Positions 51,336 to 60,389 of a DNA stretch of 64,000 bases are shown in pieces. This stretch comes from an uncultured Candidatus Melainabacteria bacterium (lineage in GTDB: Bacteria; Cyanobacteriota; Vampirovibrionia; Gastranaerophilales; Gastranaerophilaceae), in assembly GCA_947570135.1 (NCBI GenBank), contig CANOTP010000004.1, forward strand, positions 62,001 to 126,000, read 5' to 3'. Both the position numbers and the translations under genes were made by a program. Numbering within the stretch: position 1 is the stretch's first letter; each line of letters starts with the position of its first letter. Under the pieces are notes generated by a model, which saw only the letters and a list, made by a program, of their open reading frames with translations, did no database searches and had not been told where the DNA came from.

Positions 51336-52003
51336 TTTTTGTCAAACTCGTCAAAGTTATTTATAATACCGTCGACGCTCGGTATTGATTCATAAAACTC
51401 TTTCGGTTCTTCTGAGCATATTGCAATAATTTTACCGATACCTGCCGTGTGAGCTGAATCTATTCCTGAAATTGCGTCTTCTACAACTATACATTCTTCA
51501 GGTTTTAAGTCTAAATTCTTTGCAGCGATTTCGTAAATATCAGGTGCCGGTTTTCCCGGAATTTTTCCGTTAGAGTAAACAATTTTGTCTAAATCAAACC
51601 ATTTGGCAAGATGAAAATGTTTGATATAAAAATCAACATTTGCTTTATCTGACATTGTGGCAATTGTTCTTGGAATATTGTTTTCTTTCAGAAAATCCAG
51701 AAATTCTTCAACCCCTTGTGCCATGTGAAAATTTTCGGGATCTTCAAGACACATTTGTCTGTATAAGGCTTCTTTTTCCTGTCCGTATTTTTCAACCATT
51801 TCAGGTGTCGGCTGTTTGCCTATTGCATATTTTATAATCTGTTCGTTTGTTCTGCCAAACATATATTTGAGCATCTCTTCATCAGAAAACTCTGTTCCGC
51901 GAAGTTTTTTTGAATACATGCGCCAAGTTAACTTATGCAAGTGTGAATCCCAAAATAATGTTCCGTTAAAATCGAAAATTATCCCTTTAAATGTTGATTT
52001 CAT
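51299..52003 (-). CDS. HAD-superfamily hydrolase, beta-phosphoglucomutase-like
   Basis: A 234-residue protein. HAD motif I reads IIFDFNGTLFWDS, so the second acidic residue of DxDGT is Asn. Motif II is TIATMSDKAN, motif III PGKPAPDIYEIAAKN and motif IV VVEDAISGIDSAHTAG. The cap domain resembles the beta-phosphoglucomutase/phosphatase group. The D-to-N change would weaken acid/base catalysis, so activity is uncertain. The final 12 residues overlap the prepilin on the other strand; the C-terminus FLVKPPLPQG looks like a read-out into it. Confidence 0.85.
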   Translation of the reverse strand: MKSTFKGIIFDFNGTLFWDSHLHKLTWRMYSKKLRGTEFSDEEMLKYMFGRTNEQIIKYAIGKQPTPEMVEKYGQEKEALYRQMCLEDPENFHMAQGVEEFLDFLKENNIPRTIATMSDKANVDFYIKHFHLAKWFDLDKIVYSNGKIPGKPAPDIYEIAAKNLDLKPEECIVVEDAISGIDSAHTAGIGKIIAICSEEPKEFYESIPSVDGIINNFDEFDKNYFLVKPPLPQG

Positions 52004-52004
52004 T

Positions 52005-52592
52005 TTAGTTTCTTTCCATTAATTTATTGTATAAATCTAAATATGTGTTTGCTTGTTTTTCTTTTCCCATCATTTTGTAAGCGTAAGCAAGGTTATAATA
52101 AAAAGACGGTTCGTCGTTTTTTAAATCTATTGCTCTAAAGAAATTATATTTAGCGCTTCCGTATTGTTTTAATTTTAAATACGCGCAGCCCATATTATAA
52201 TATCCGTAAGCAAAATCAGGTTTATATTTTACGGCTTTTTTAAATTCAGCAAGCGCCATATTAGGCTTTTCCTGAATTAGATAAATGTAACCTAAGTTAT
52301 AGTGAGCTTTATAGTATTTCGGGTCTTTATCTATTGCTTTTTTGAACATATAAATTGCTTCATCAAGCCTGTCTTTATCTTGAAGAATATTCCCGATTAA
52401 AAGCCAGTCTTCTGCTGTGCGGGTTTCTTCACCTTTACTTTTAAGAATTTTTAAAGCATCATCTATTTCGTTTTGTGCATATAACGCCTTAGCGCTTTGA
52501 GATGCCGCATCAACAGGTGTTTCTTCTTGTGCTGCAAATGTTTGCGTACTTACTAAGCCTAAAAATAATAGAGTAATTAATAATTTTTTCAT
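52005..52592 (-). CDS. Exported TPR protein
   Basis: A 195-residue protein started at MKKLLITLLFLGLVSTQTFA, a signal peptide cut after FAA or TFA. Residues 35-190 hold four to five TPR units (AIYMFKKAIDKDPKYYKAHY, ALAEFKKAVKYKPDFAYGYY, AKYNFFRAIDLKNDEPSFYY). A periplasmic or outer-membrane scaffold role, for example in pilus or polymer assembly, is possible. It starts 1 bp beyond the HAD start region on the same strand, and ends next to it. Confidence 0.87.
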   Translation of the reverse strand: MKKLLITLLFLGLVSTQTFAAQEETPVDAASQSAKALYAQNEIDDALKILKSKGEETRTAEDWLLIGNILQDKDRLDEAIYMFKKAIDKDPKYYKAHYNLGYIYLIQEKPNMALAEFKKAVKYKPDFAYGYYNMGCAYLKLKQYGSAKYNFFRAIDLKNDEPSFYYNLAYAYKMMGKEKQANTYLDLYNKLMERN

Positions 52593-52622
52593 AACAAAAT
52601 TATACAATAAAATTAAAAAAAA

Positions 52623-52650
52623 TTCCTGCTAAAAGGAGTAATAGCAGGAA
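52623..52650 (-). terminator. Hairpin with T run on the minus strand
   Basis: TTCCTGCTA at 52623-52631 pairs with TAGCAGGAA at 52642-52650. Read on the minus strand it is followed by a run of T residues just upstream of the TPR gene. Confidence 0.65.
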
Positions 52651-52732
52651 CCAGTTCAGTAAAAGAGACATCAATTAATAACAGTATTATTATGTTTTAA
52701 TTTTTGTCAAGAAAATTTTTAATAAAAAATAA

Positions 52733-52755
52733 AAGCCGATAGATTTTATCGGCTT
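52733..52755 (-). terminator. Terminator of the gene at 52794
   Basis: AAGCCGATA at 52733-52741 pairs with TATCGGCTT at 52747-52755. On the minus strand a T-rich run follows. Confidence 0.8.
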
Positions 52756-52793
52756 GTAAATTTAGGGGTAATTATATATTTATATTATGTCTA

Positions 52794-53537
52794 TTATGTT
52801 GTAACTTTTCCTGTAAAGATTGAGATAAGTCCTGCGACACCTGCAGCTGCAAGTCCAATTATACCTGCTTTACCTTTACCTAAGAATTTTGCAACACCGT
52901 AAGCAAGACCGCCTATACCTGCTGAACCTGCAACTCTACCTACGTTGTGCATAGTTTTTTCGGTTGTACCGACAGGAGCTCCGCTGATTTTTGAAATGTT
53001 ATCTTCTGCTGAATTTCTGTCGTATAAGCCGAAGGTCATTGACTGGATTGCACCTTGAGTGAATGATGAGTGAGAATTTTCTCTCAAGTCTTGGTAAATT
53101 GATTTACCGCCGTTCATTTGAGCAAATAATGTTGCCGCACGAGCTTTTAATTCTTTTTCTGAAGCGTCGCCGTAAGCTAAGCGTACTGTTTCTACATAGT
53201 TATTATACGCATCCATAATTTGGTCTTGTTCGTTTGCTAAGATTTTATCTTTAAGAATCATAGCTGCACCTTTTACTGCTTCAACTGATGCGTTTACTCT
53301 TAAATCAACATTTCTTTGACCGTTTTGAGTTTCAACGTTGTAATTCTGATTGAAATGAAGATTGTTCATCATATTGTCGTAATATTGTTGGTTATTGTAA
53401 CCGCCAACCATAGGCATTGCGCCAAAAACACTTCCGTTATACATACCCATACCGTAATCTAAATCCAACGGATCAACAGAATACGGATTTTGGAATCCGC
53501 CTGTCTGCATTGTTACGTTGCTAACTTCGTTAACCAT
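52794..53537 (-). CDS. Uncharacterised protein with glycine-zipper C-terminus
   Basis: A 247-residue protein. Start is the ATG behind TTGGAGG. N-terminal third is Asn/Tyr/Gly/Met rich (QNPYSVDPLDLDYGMGMYNG). A helical middle follows (ASVEAVKGAAMILKDKILAN, DAYNNYVETVRLAYGDASEK), then a Gly/Ala hydrophobic segment at the end (GSAGIGGLAYGVAKFLG...GIIGLAAAGVAGLISIF). There is no signal peptide. The end resembles that of the protein at 18418. An envelope-inserting protein is possible. Not recognised as a known family. Confidence 0.75.
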   Translation of the reverse strand: MVNEVSNVTMQTGGFQNPYSVDPLDLDYGMGMYNGSVFGAMPMVGGYNNQQYYDNMMNNLHFNQNYNVETQNGQRNVDLRVNASVEAVKGAAMILKDKILANEQDQIMDAYNNYVETVRLAYGDASEKELKARAATLFAQMNGGKSIYQDLRENSHSSFTQGAIQSMTFGLYDRNSAEDNISKISGAPVGTTEKTMHNVGRVAGSAGIGGLAYGVAKFLGKGKAGIIGLAAAGVAGLISIFTGKVTT

Positions 53538-53647
53538 ATTAACCTCCAATAAAATAAATATTAACTAATCTTTTAACCTACCTTACTTATATAAACGAAT
53601 TTGTGTTTGCAGAATTGTTTAATTTGGAAAGTTTTGTTAATATTTTG

Positions 53648-54331
53648 TTACAATTCCTTCTGCATTATTAAGCCTATAGCACCGCCTGTTGTAATATCTT
53701 TTATCTCCTCTGGAATGATGTTGTTTACGTAGCTAGTAGTTTCTTTTTTTCCTTGATTAACAGTTTCGCCAATGATATGTCCTGTAAGTCCCTGTTCCGA
53801 CCCGCCATCAATAAGAATATCTCTTACTTCCTTCGTAGTCTTATTATCAGGGACAAACTTACTTAGTCCATTACTTAATCCATTATTAAATGCCATGCCT
53901 GTTACTTCATTCATAACAAAATTCCATGTAAATGTAACAAAAGCCTTATTATCTCCGCTTAAGATTAAATTACGTTGATTTTCGGGAAGGTTTCCAAATT
54001 CTTGTGCAAGATCAATGACTTTTTCACTTCCTGTTGCAATAACTTGTCCGCCTCTTACTGCGGTTTGCAGTTCTGCTCCGACTCCCAGAGTTAATAATGT
54101 TGTTGTACCTTCAACTACATATCCTCCGATTGTATTTTGACTTTCAACAGCTTCAAAGTTGCTTTGCATATTGCCAAAATCACCCCTCATAGTTTGACTT
54201 CTGAGTTGATTCATTGTACCAACATCTCCGCTTTGTGCTGCATTAAGTAAAGCTTTTACATTTTTTTTCACTATACGGCATATTAAATATTTCTTTAAAC
54301 AATATTTTAAAGCCTTCGGTATCACCATCAT
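53648..54331 (-). pseudogene. Frameshifted C-terminal continuation of the EF-hand/LysM protein
   Basis: This frame overlaps the end of the frame at 54243 by 89 bp. The text continues naturally if one A is removed from the A8 run (T8 at 54261-54268): SEK then NVKALLNAAQSGDVGTMNQL. The first 30 codons of the annotated frame before that point are therefore noise. The continuation (about 200 residues) has a hydrophobic Gly-rich stretch (GGYVVEGTTTLLTLGVGAEL) and ends KDITTGGAIGLIMQKEL. It is either part of one broken gene, a slippage-expressed extension, or the result of a sequencing error in the homopolymer. Confidence 0.7.
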
Positions 54332-56366
54332 TTACGCAATCCCTTAACATTGCAAGTTTTTGTTCGTAAAGTCTCATGTCTCTGTCTAAACCTGCTGTTG
54401 TACCTTTGTTTGTAACTGAACTTGCAATATATTCTCCCAGTTTTTCAGACCAGGTTTGATTTGCTTTTAACAAAGCCATTGATTGTCGAATTTCGTAAGC
54501 TTCTTTGTCCAAGAATTTGCTTAAATCCTGTTGAAGTTGGTCATTTCCTTTAGGTAGTAATTTTTCGTCATAGCGATCTTGTATATATTGGTTACCGTAA
54601 ATGTCCTGATAAATTTTAGAACCTGCATCATTAGTTCTAACCTCAACAAGTCTTCCAAGCTGAGGGTGGTTTATGTATATACCGCCTTTTATGTCACTAA
54701 ATGCTTTTGCTCCGTCTGGTCTTATTGGTACTGCTACTGCGGGGTTATTTGAGTCTCCTTCTCTTGGTTGGGCATAGAAGTTCCCTTCTTTATCTCTAAG
54801 GAAATATCCGCCACTTTTATTCTTTCCAACAATAGTGTATGTTTTTGGTTTTCCAGTGCTTAAATCTATAACTGTTTTTGGTTTTCCGTAATTCGGGGTG
54901 TCAAGAACATAATATGATTTTAATGTTCGTTGAACATCTGCTTTTTCTGCTTGTAATCTTTGATTAGCTTTTCTTGCTCGTTCTGTTTGATCTGCTTTTA
55001 TTTGTTCAGGAGTTTTGCGTATGATAAGTTTTGCATCGTCAGGTTCCAGTTTACCGGGAACTATCAATTGCTCACCTGTGTTTAATTTATTTAAGTCAGT
55101 ATTTAATTTTTTTAAATCATCAACTGAGCATCCGAATTTTTTTGCTATCTTTTCAAGTGTTTCGTTTTCCTGAATCGTAATTTTGGTGTTACCGTTACCG
55201 TCATAGTCTGCGTGGTATTGATTTCCGTCTTTTGTTGTTAATGTTTGCGACATCATCTCTCCGTCAATGTATTCACTTTTTGTTGCATAATTATTAGATA
55301 CAACAGTTTCGGTATATACTTCTATATCCCCTGTACTTGCTCCGTAGGTTCTTGTTGTTATCGTACCTTTTTCATTATCAAAAGTTTGAATTTGTACAGG
55401 TTTATTTTCCGCATCAACGGTTCTTATTTCCGTTATATTTTCGCCGTAGGTATAGGTGGTTGTCTGTTGTGTAGGTAATCCTTGGTTTTGAATTATTTGC
55501 TGAGGGATTTTGTTACCGTTTTCATCAATTGTAAATGTTGAATTAGTTGTTCCTGATTGAATTTCAATGTTTGCAGGTTGTCCGCTTTCATAATTAATGG
55601 TTGTCTTATCCGCAGGCTTGTCAGGGTAAGTCAAGACTGTTTGTTCTGGGACATTATCTGAACCAGGGACAAAAGTTGTTGTTTCTGATTGTCTGAGTGT
55701 TGTAGACTCAGCTCCATCTGTGCCGGGTATTTCAACATTGGATTCGGTAATCATTTTGTCATAGTGAACCCCGTCAGCTGCAAAATTGATTGTTACATTC
55801 TCGTTATCTTTGTTTAAACCTTCAAATGTAGTACATACTCCTTCTTCATTATAGGTTGTCGTACCGTTTAATCCTAAAGCTTCGTTAGTACCTACGTGTG
55901 TATGGGCTTGACTTGATGTTGATACTGTATCAATATCACCGTTATTATATTTTATTTGAACAAAAGGCTTTCCATCTTGTTCAATAGTTTGTACGGATTC
56001 AATATTTTCGGAATTAGTACCGCATATCCCTAAAAATTTTTCTAAATCTTGTTGAGATATTTTATCGTCTTTTTCAAATTTTTCACCGTTAGTTTTTGCA
56101 TTTCCTTTAAGAAAGTTGTTTAATTCCTTAAGTCCTGCTTTTGTTTCTTTTTCACTAACTGTTCCGTCACCGTTTTTATCAAAATATTGATTATATTCTT
56201 TTTGGTCGATGACTCCGTTTTTATCCTTGTCTATGGTATCAAATATGGATGCCATTTTGGCATTTGCTTGGAATAAAGAACGCTTGGCACCAGCCGAAAT
56301 GCCCCCCCCCGACGGGTTTTTGGCTATTTTAGGCGCACCAATATTTGAGAACAGGTTACCTGACAT
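54243..56366 (-). CDS. EF-hand and LysM protein with a G9 run near the start and an A8 frameshift near the end
   Basis: A 707-residue protein. Two EF-hand loops near the N-terminus (DKDKNGVIDQKEY and DKNGDGTVSEKE) suggest calcium binding. A long Thr/Gly/Asn-rich region of YD/RHS-like beta repeats follows (TTYTYGENITEIRTVDAENK). A LysM domain lies at about 390-440 (NETLEKIAKKFGCSVDDLKK...EQLIVPGKL), which binds peptidoglycan-type glycans. A helical tail ends at the frameshift. No signal peptide: MSGNLFSNIGAPKIAKNPS is followed by a G9 run (codons about 19-22). Export route unknown; a surface or secreted role is inferred from LysM. Confidence 0.78.
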   Translation of the reverse strand: MSGNLFSNIGAPKIAKNPSGGGISAGAKRSLFQANAKMASIFDTIDKDKNGVIDQKEYNQYFDKNGDGTVSEKETKAGLKELNNFLKGNAKTNGEKFEKDDKISQQDLEKFLGICGTNSENIESVQTIEQDGKPFVQIKYNNGDIDTVSTSSQAHTHVGTNEALGLNGTTTYNEEGVCTTFEGLNKDNENVTINFAADGVHYDKMITESNVEIPGTDGAESTTLRQSETTTFVPGSDNVPEQTVLTYPDKPADKTTINYESGQPANIEIQSGTTNSTFTIDENGNKIPQQIIQNQGLPTQQTTTYTYGENITEIRTVDAENKPVQIQTFDNEKGTITTRTYGASTGDIEVYTETVVSNNYATKSEYIDGEMMSQTLTTKDGNQYHADYDGNGNTKITIQENETLEKIAKKFGCSVDDLKKLNTDLNKLNTGEQLIVPGKLEPDDAKLIIRKTPEQIKADQTERARKANQRLQAEKADVQRTLKSYYVLDTPNYGKPKTVIDLSTGKPKTYTIVGKNKSGGYFLRDKEGNFYAQPREGDSNNPAVAVPIRPDGAKAFSDIKGGIYINHPQLGRLVEVRTNDAGSKIYQDIYGNQYIQDRYDEKLLPKGNDQLQQDLSKFLDKEAYEIRQSMALLKANQTWSEKLGEYIASSVTNKGTTAGLDRDMRLYEQKLAMLRDCVNDGDTEGFKILFKEIFNMPYSEKKCKSFT

Positions 56367-56528
56367 GTTTACTCCAAATTACTTTGATACAGTATTTTTA
56401 TCGAATATTTGGGCAAAAACTTTAGAGAATTCGTATGTTTGTAAATTTTTGTAAATTACCCTTTTTAGTTGATGTGAAGATTTAGATATTCAAGTATTAT
56501 TGTGGAAACTGAAGAAGGATTTCTTATT

Positions 56529-57650
56529 GTGAAAAAGTTATTATCGGCATTGTTTTCATTGGCGTTAATCGGTGCAATTTGTGCGGCGGTTTATTTTAAT
56601 CAGGAGTTTTCGTGGCGCCAGGTTAACAAGGTTAAGGGCATGTATTATGTCTATAAAGGTGATAAAGCTTATAGAGAACTTGAGATGCAGGATGCAATAA
56701 AGTTTTACAATAAAGGTCTGAAGTTATACCCCGGTCATTACGGGGCTTGGTATAATTTAGGTAATATTTACGCCTCTTATGAAGATTATTATTCTTCGGT
56801 TCATGCATATTCCCAAGCTTTTAAACATAACCCGAGAATGATGATTGCAAGAATGAATTACGGTATAATTTCATCTGAGCGCTTGGGGGATTTTGATTCT
56901 GCGATAAAACAGTATGATAATATTATCAATACAAAGCGTCGTTTAATTTCAATTCCTTATGTTTTTAATAATAAAATAAGCTATAAAGAAAACCGTGCAA
57001 TTGCTTATTACAATAAGGGTGTAAGTTACCGCTTGAAATCGCTTTACGCTAATGATGATTGGGAATTGCAAAGAAAGTATTTATCAAAAGCAATTGAGGC
57101 TTATAAAAAATCTGTTGAGATAAATCCGAACAGTTATGATACTCAGTATAATTTAGGATTAGCATATCATATTTCGGGAAATTACGACGGTGCGGGGAAA
57201 GCTTATTGTAAGGCTATAAATATTTCCCCAATGCATTATGAGGCGCATTATAATTTGGCAATCCTTTTAAGAAAAATGGGTTATTATGAGGCAGCTTATG
57301 ACGAAATTGATAAGGCATCGACTTTAATTACCGCGCTTGATGAAAATTCCGCAATCCAACAGTACGCAGCGATTATGATGAACGATATTACAAGAAGTGT
57401 GTATAACAATAACAATCACAGAAAACGGCTTTCTGATATTTTGGATGAGGAAAAATCCAAAGTTAAAAAACACATGGCAAAAAAAGATAATGATATTAAG
57501 GCAAAAGACGATAAGGATAAGGATTCTATAACCTCGGTTGGTATAAATTTTGTGAACGGAAAAATTGTAGCTACAGAAGAACTTGATAAAGCCATGTTGG
57601 AAAATTTCGGCAAATGCGGCTCTATAAAATATTTTAATACCGAAGAATAA
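56529..57650 (+). CDS. Membrane-anchored TPR protein
   Basis: A 373-residue protein started at the GTG 10 nt after GAAGGA. N-terminal signal anchor KKLLSALFSLALIGAICAAV, then six or more TPR units (AIKFYNKGLKLYPGHYGAWY, SVHAYSQAFKHNPRMMIARM, AIEAYKKSVEINPNSYDTQY, GAGKAYCKAINISPMHYEAH), and a Lys/Asp-rich C-terminal tail (KKDNDIKAKDDKDKDS). Likely faces the periplasm as a scaffold. Divergent from the EF-hand/LysM gene and 38 bp before the HNH pair. Confidence 0.87.
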   Translation: MKKLLSALFSLALIGAICAAVYFNQEFSWRQVNKVKGMYYVYKGDKAYRELEMQDAIKFYNKGLKLYPGHYGAWYNLGNIYASYEDYYSSVHAYSQAFKHNPRMMIARMNYGIISSERLGDFDSAIKQYDNIINTKRRLISIPYVFNNKISYKENRAIAYYNKGVSYRLKSLYANDDWELQRKYLSKAIEAYKKSVEINPNSYDTQYNLGLAYHISGNYDGAGKAYCKAINISPMHYEAHYNLAILLRKMGYYEAAYDEIDKASTLITALDENSAIQQYAAIMMNDITRSVYNNNNHRKRLSDILDEEKSKVKKHMAKKDNDIKAKDDKDKDSITSVGINFVNGKIVATEELDKAMLENFGKCGSIKYFNTEE

Positions 57651-57688
57651 ATTTTAGCAAAAAATATTTTATTTGGTTTTAATATGGT

Positions 57689-59029
57689 ATGCGCATATTA
57701 GGGATAACTCAGAATTTCTTTGTCAGCAGGAATCAACCTGCTGTGCCTCAATGTTCGAAATTAAAGCCGATGCCGTTTGACAGTGTAACTTTTTCGGGGC
57801 ACAGGCATACCCCTAATTCTTATGAGTTAAAAGAGCTGCTGGCTTATGATATTCCCGATATTTATTCTCCCGTAATCCTGATTGGTTCAAGTACGGTTGA
57901 GCAAATGATGAGAGAAAAAGTTTTTGACATGCCGATAAAGAAAATCGTAAGGCGTATAAAAAAGCATGAAAAATCATTGTTTCCTGTAGAAAAGCAGGTT
58001 TTTGATTTTATGAAGACTGCTGCAGAGGAAACTCCTCAGATGAAATTAGATGAGTTTATCAGCTCTCTTGTTCCCGAGCATAGTAAAAAATTACTTAATA
58101 TTCAGCGACCTGTTTTTAATAAACTGGATAAATTGGCTAAGGACATGCCTAAAGATTTGTACATAGAATACACACTTTTGATGGCTCAAACAGAACGAAA
58201 ACTTTTAAATGAACCTGTTTATATTCCTTTCAGTTTGAAAGAGTTTCATTATAAGCTCGGAAGAATAAAAGAAAGAATTGATAAAGGTAATAGTCAGCAG
58301 GCAAAATTCGCAATAAAAAATTTGTATGATTTATCGGATTGGGCTGTACCCAAAAGTATAAAAGAATCAAGAGGATTCGCTCAAAGTTGGTATGAAGAAA
58401 AGCAGGCAAATATTTTATTAAAAATTTCCCGTTTGTTTGAAGAATCTGTGTTAAAAGATGATGAAGATTTGAAAGCGCTTATTAAAACGTCCAGAGCACA
58501 AATGTATAAAATTCCGACAAATATAAAATTTAATCGTAAAAGTTTTATATATGATTTGAAAGAAATAACGGATAAAATGGAGGATAAAACACTTGCTCGG
58601 AAAATGGTCAGAACAGCAGTAAAATTACCGACTTCAAAAGAAAATCTTTCAGCTTTTATTATGAAAGCCGAATCTCGCTCCTCAAGTCAAATCGGTTATG
58701 ATTTATTCTCAGGTGCAATTGGTACGGCTGACCATATTTTGGCACATCATAAGGGTGGTAAAGATTTAATCAATAATTATGTATTATCATCAGGTTTTAT
58801 GAACTCAGAAAAAGCGCATGAAAGATTTTCTATTTTCTTGCGTAAAAATCCTGATATAAGAATATATGCGCAAAATCATATAGACAGGCTTATAGAACTG
58901 GCAAATGAAGGAGTATTTAAGAAAATCGGGCTTCCTGTAACATATATTACCGATTTGGCAAATAAATTGGAAAAATTATCTAAACCGGGACCCCCTTTAA
59001 TATTAGACACAAGTGCGTTAAAATATTAA
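57689..59029 (+). CDS. HNH-motif protein, first of a tandem pair
   Basis: A 446-residue protein. The N-terminal 60 residues hold FDSVTFSGHRHTPNSYELKE and LLAYDIPDIYSPVILIGSS. A long helical middle has paired repeat-like segments (PVYIPFSLKEFHYKLGRIKE; NIKFNRKSFIYDLKEITDKM). Near the C-terminus ADHILAHHKGGKDLINNYV (Asp348, His349, Asn362/363) resembles an HNH nuclease metal site, and a helical end DRLIELANEGVFKKIGLPVTYI follows. Similar along its whole length to the next gene. Not recognised as a named family. HNH activity, host and target are unknown. Confidence 0.7.
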   Translation: MRILGITQNFFVSRNQPAVPQCSKLKPMPFDSVTFSGHRHTPNSYELKELLAYDIPDIYSPVILIGSSTVEQMMREKVFDMPIKKIVRRIKKHEKSLFPVEKQVFDFMKTAAEETPQMKLDEFISSLVPEHSKKLLNIQRPVFNKLDKLAKDMPKDLYIEYTLLMAQTERKLLNEPVYIPFSLKEFHYKLGRIKERIDKGNSQQAKFAIKNLYDLSDWAVPKSIKESRGFAQSWYEEKQANILLKISRLFEESVLKDDEDLKALIKTSRAQMYKIPTNIKFNRKSFIYDLKEITDKMEDKTLARKMVRTAVKLPTSKENLSAFIMKAESRSSSQIGYDLFSGAIGTADHILAHHKGGKDLINNYVLSSGFMNSEKAHERFSIFLRKNPDIRIYAQNHIDRLIELANEGVFKKIGLPVTYITDLANKLEKLSKPGPPLILDTSALKY

Positions 59030-59036
59030 TAGGAAT

Positions 59037-60380
59037 ATGAAAATTCGGGCAATCACATCAAATAATTTTTATCAAGGGTTAATTTATGAGAAGAAAAATA
59101 AGGACAATTACCCCGAAGTTTATGCTGCACCAAATAAAATAAAGGAAGCCTCAACTTTACGCAGTATGCCCGTACACTATCCGATATCTTTCGGAATCCA
59201 AAATTCTTCGAAACTGAGAATACTTTTTGGGTTTGATTTGCCTTGTATTTATAGCGGGGTTATAATGATAGACCCGAAACAATTAACAAGGTGGCAAAAA
59301 GGACATCTGTTTAACAGGTCTGCAAAAGATGTTTTATCTGAGTTAGATAAGTATCCTGACAGTTTTGTCGGAATGGAGAAAAGATTTATTGAACTTATTC
59401 GCGAACGCTCTGATATGCATCCTGAAATGACAATGAAAGATATTTTAAACGAAGTCAGACCTATTTATGCAAGACGGTTGCGCAAAGAGCAATACCCCGT
59501 ATTTCAGGAGTTAATTGAACTTTCTCATCACCTTCCGAATGAGTATCGCAAGGGTTGTGAGATGTTAATGGAAGATACAAAAAGACGTTTGTATGATAAA
59601 CCTGTTGTTGTACCGTTTTCAGCTTATGAATTTAAGTATAAATTAGCAAAGATAAGAGATGATATAAGTAACGGCAGCGATAAAAAGTCTAAAAAAGTTA
59701 TGGCAAAACTTATAAAAGAATCTAAGCGTCTTGCTAATACTACAAATTCATCAACCATAGAAAAACAAAAAGAAGTCATAAGATTTATGGAAATTATTCT
59801 TAAAAAATCTGTTTTAAAAGATAATTTCCAGTTACAGAAACTTATACAGGATTCTAAAGCAAGGTTAAACCAAGAAGAAATCTTTACACCTTTTACAAGA
59901 AAATCTTTTATTTATGACTTGGCAAAATTATTGCAGGATTTGCCTGATGAAAAATTGTATGAAAAGTTTATCATGATAGCTTCAAAACTACCTACATCTC
60001 AGGAAAGTTTCTCCGCGTATGTAATGAAACTTGCGCATGAGCAGCCTGATAAAATTGGGCACAGATTGGTTTGGCCGTCACTGGCATCGGTTGAACATCT
60101 TTTGCCGCGCTCGGATGGCGGTCCTGACTTGATGTCAAATTTTGCAGGAGCAACAACCAGAGAAAACTCTACAAGAAAAAGCATAAAATTTGTTCAGCAA
60201 TTAAAATGCCGTCCTGATACTCCTAAATACTGTCAAATGTACGTTGACAGGCTGATTGAACTTAATCATCAGGGAGTGTTTGCGCGTCATGGTATAAGTC
60301 CGACTTATATAACCGATTTTGCTAATACGATTTATAAACTCTCAGAACACCGGGTTAAATTGGATACCTCAAAGTTGTAA
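59037..60380 (+). CDS. HNH-motif protein, second of a tandem pair
   Basis: A 447-residue paralogue of the previous gene, 7 bp downstream with an AGGA site. The N-terminal FGFDLPCIYSGVIMIDPKQL matches the partner's AYDIPDIYSPVILIGSS. The middle has VPFSAYEFKYKLAKIRDDI and FTPFTRKSFIYDLAKLLQDL. The HNH region is more canonical here: VEHLLPRSDGGPDLMSNFAG then TTRENSTRKS, with Glu353, His354, Asn368 and Asn377 in HNH spacing (EH..P.S.GG.....N........N). Possible roles: nuclease effector, toxin or DNA-processing factor. No immunity-type gene is adjacent. Confidence 0.72.
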   Translation: MKIRAITSNNFYQGLIYEKKNKDNYPEVYAAPNKIKEASTLRSMPVHYPISFGIQNSSKLRILFGFDLPCIYSGVIMIDPKQLTRWQKGHLFNRSAKDVLSELDKYPDSFVGMEKRFIELIRERSDMHPEMTMKDILNEVRPIYARRLRKEQYPVFQELIELSHHLPNEYRKGCEMLMEDTKRRLYDKPVVVPFSAYEFKYKLAKIRDDISNGSDKKSKKVMAKLIKESKRLANTTNSSTIEKQKEVIRFMEIILKKSVLKDNFQLQKLIQDSKARLNQEEIFTPFTRKSFIYDLAKLLQDLPDEKLYEKFIMIASKLPTSQESFSAYVMKLAHEQPDKIGHRLVWPSLASVEHLLPRSDGGPDLMSNFAGATTRENSTRKSIKFVQQLKCRPDTPKYCQMYVDRLIELNHQGVFARHGISPTYITDFANTIYKLSEHRVKLDTSKL

Positions 60381-60389
60381 TATTTACCC

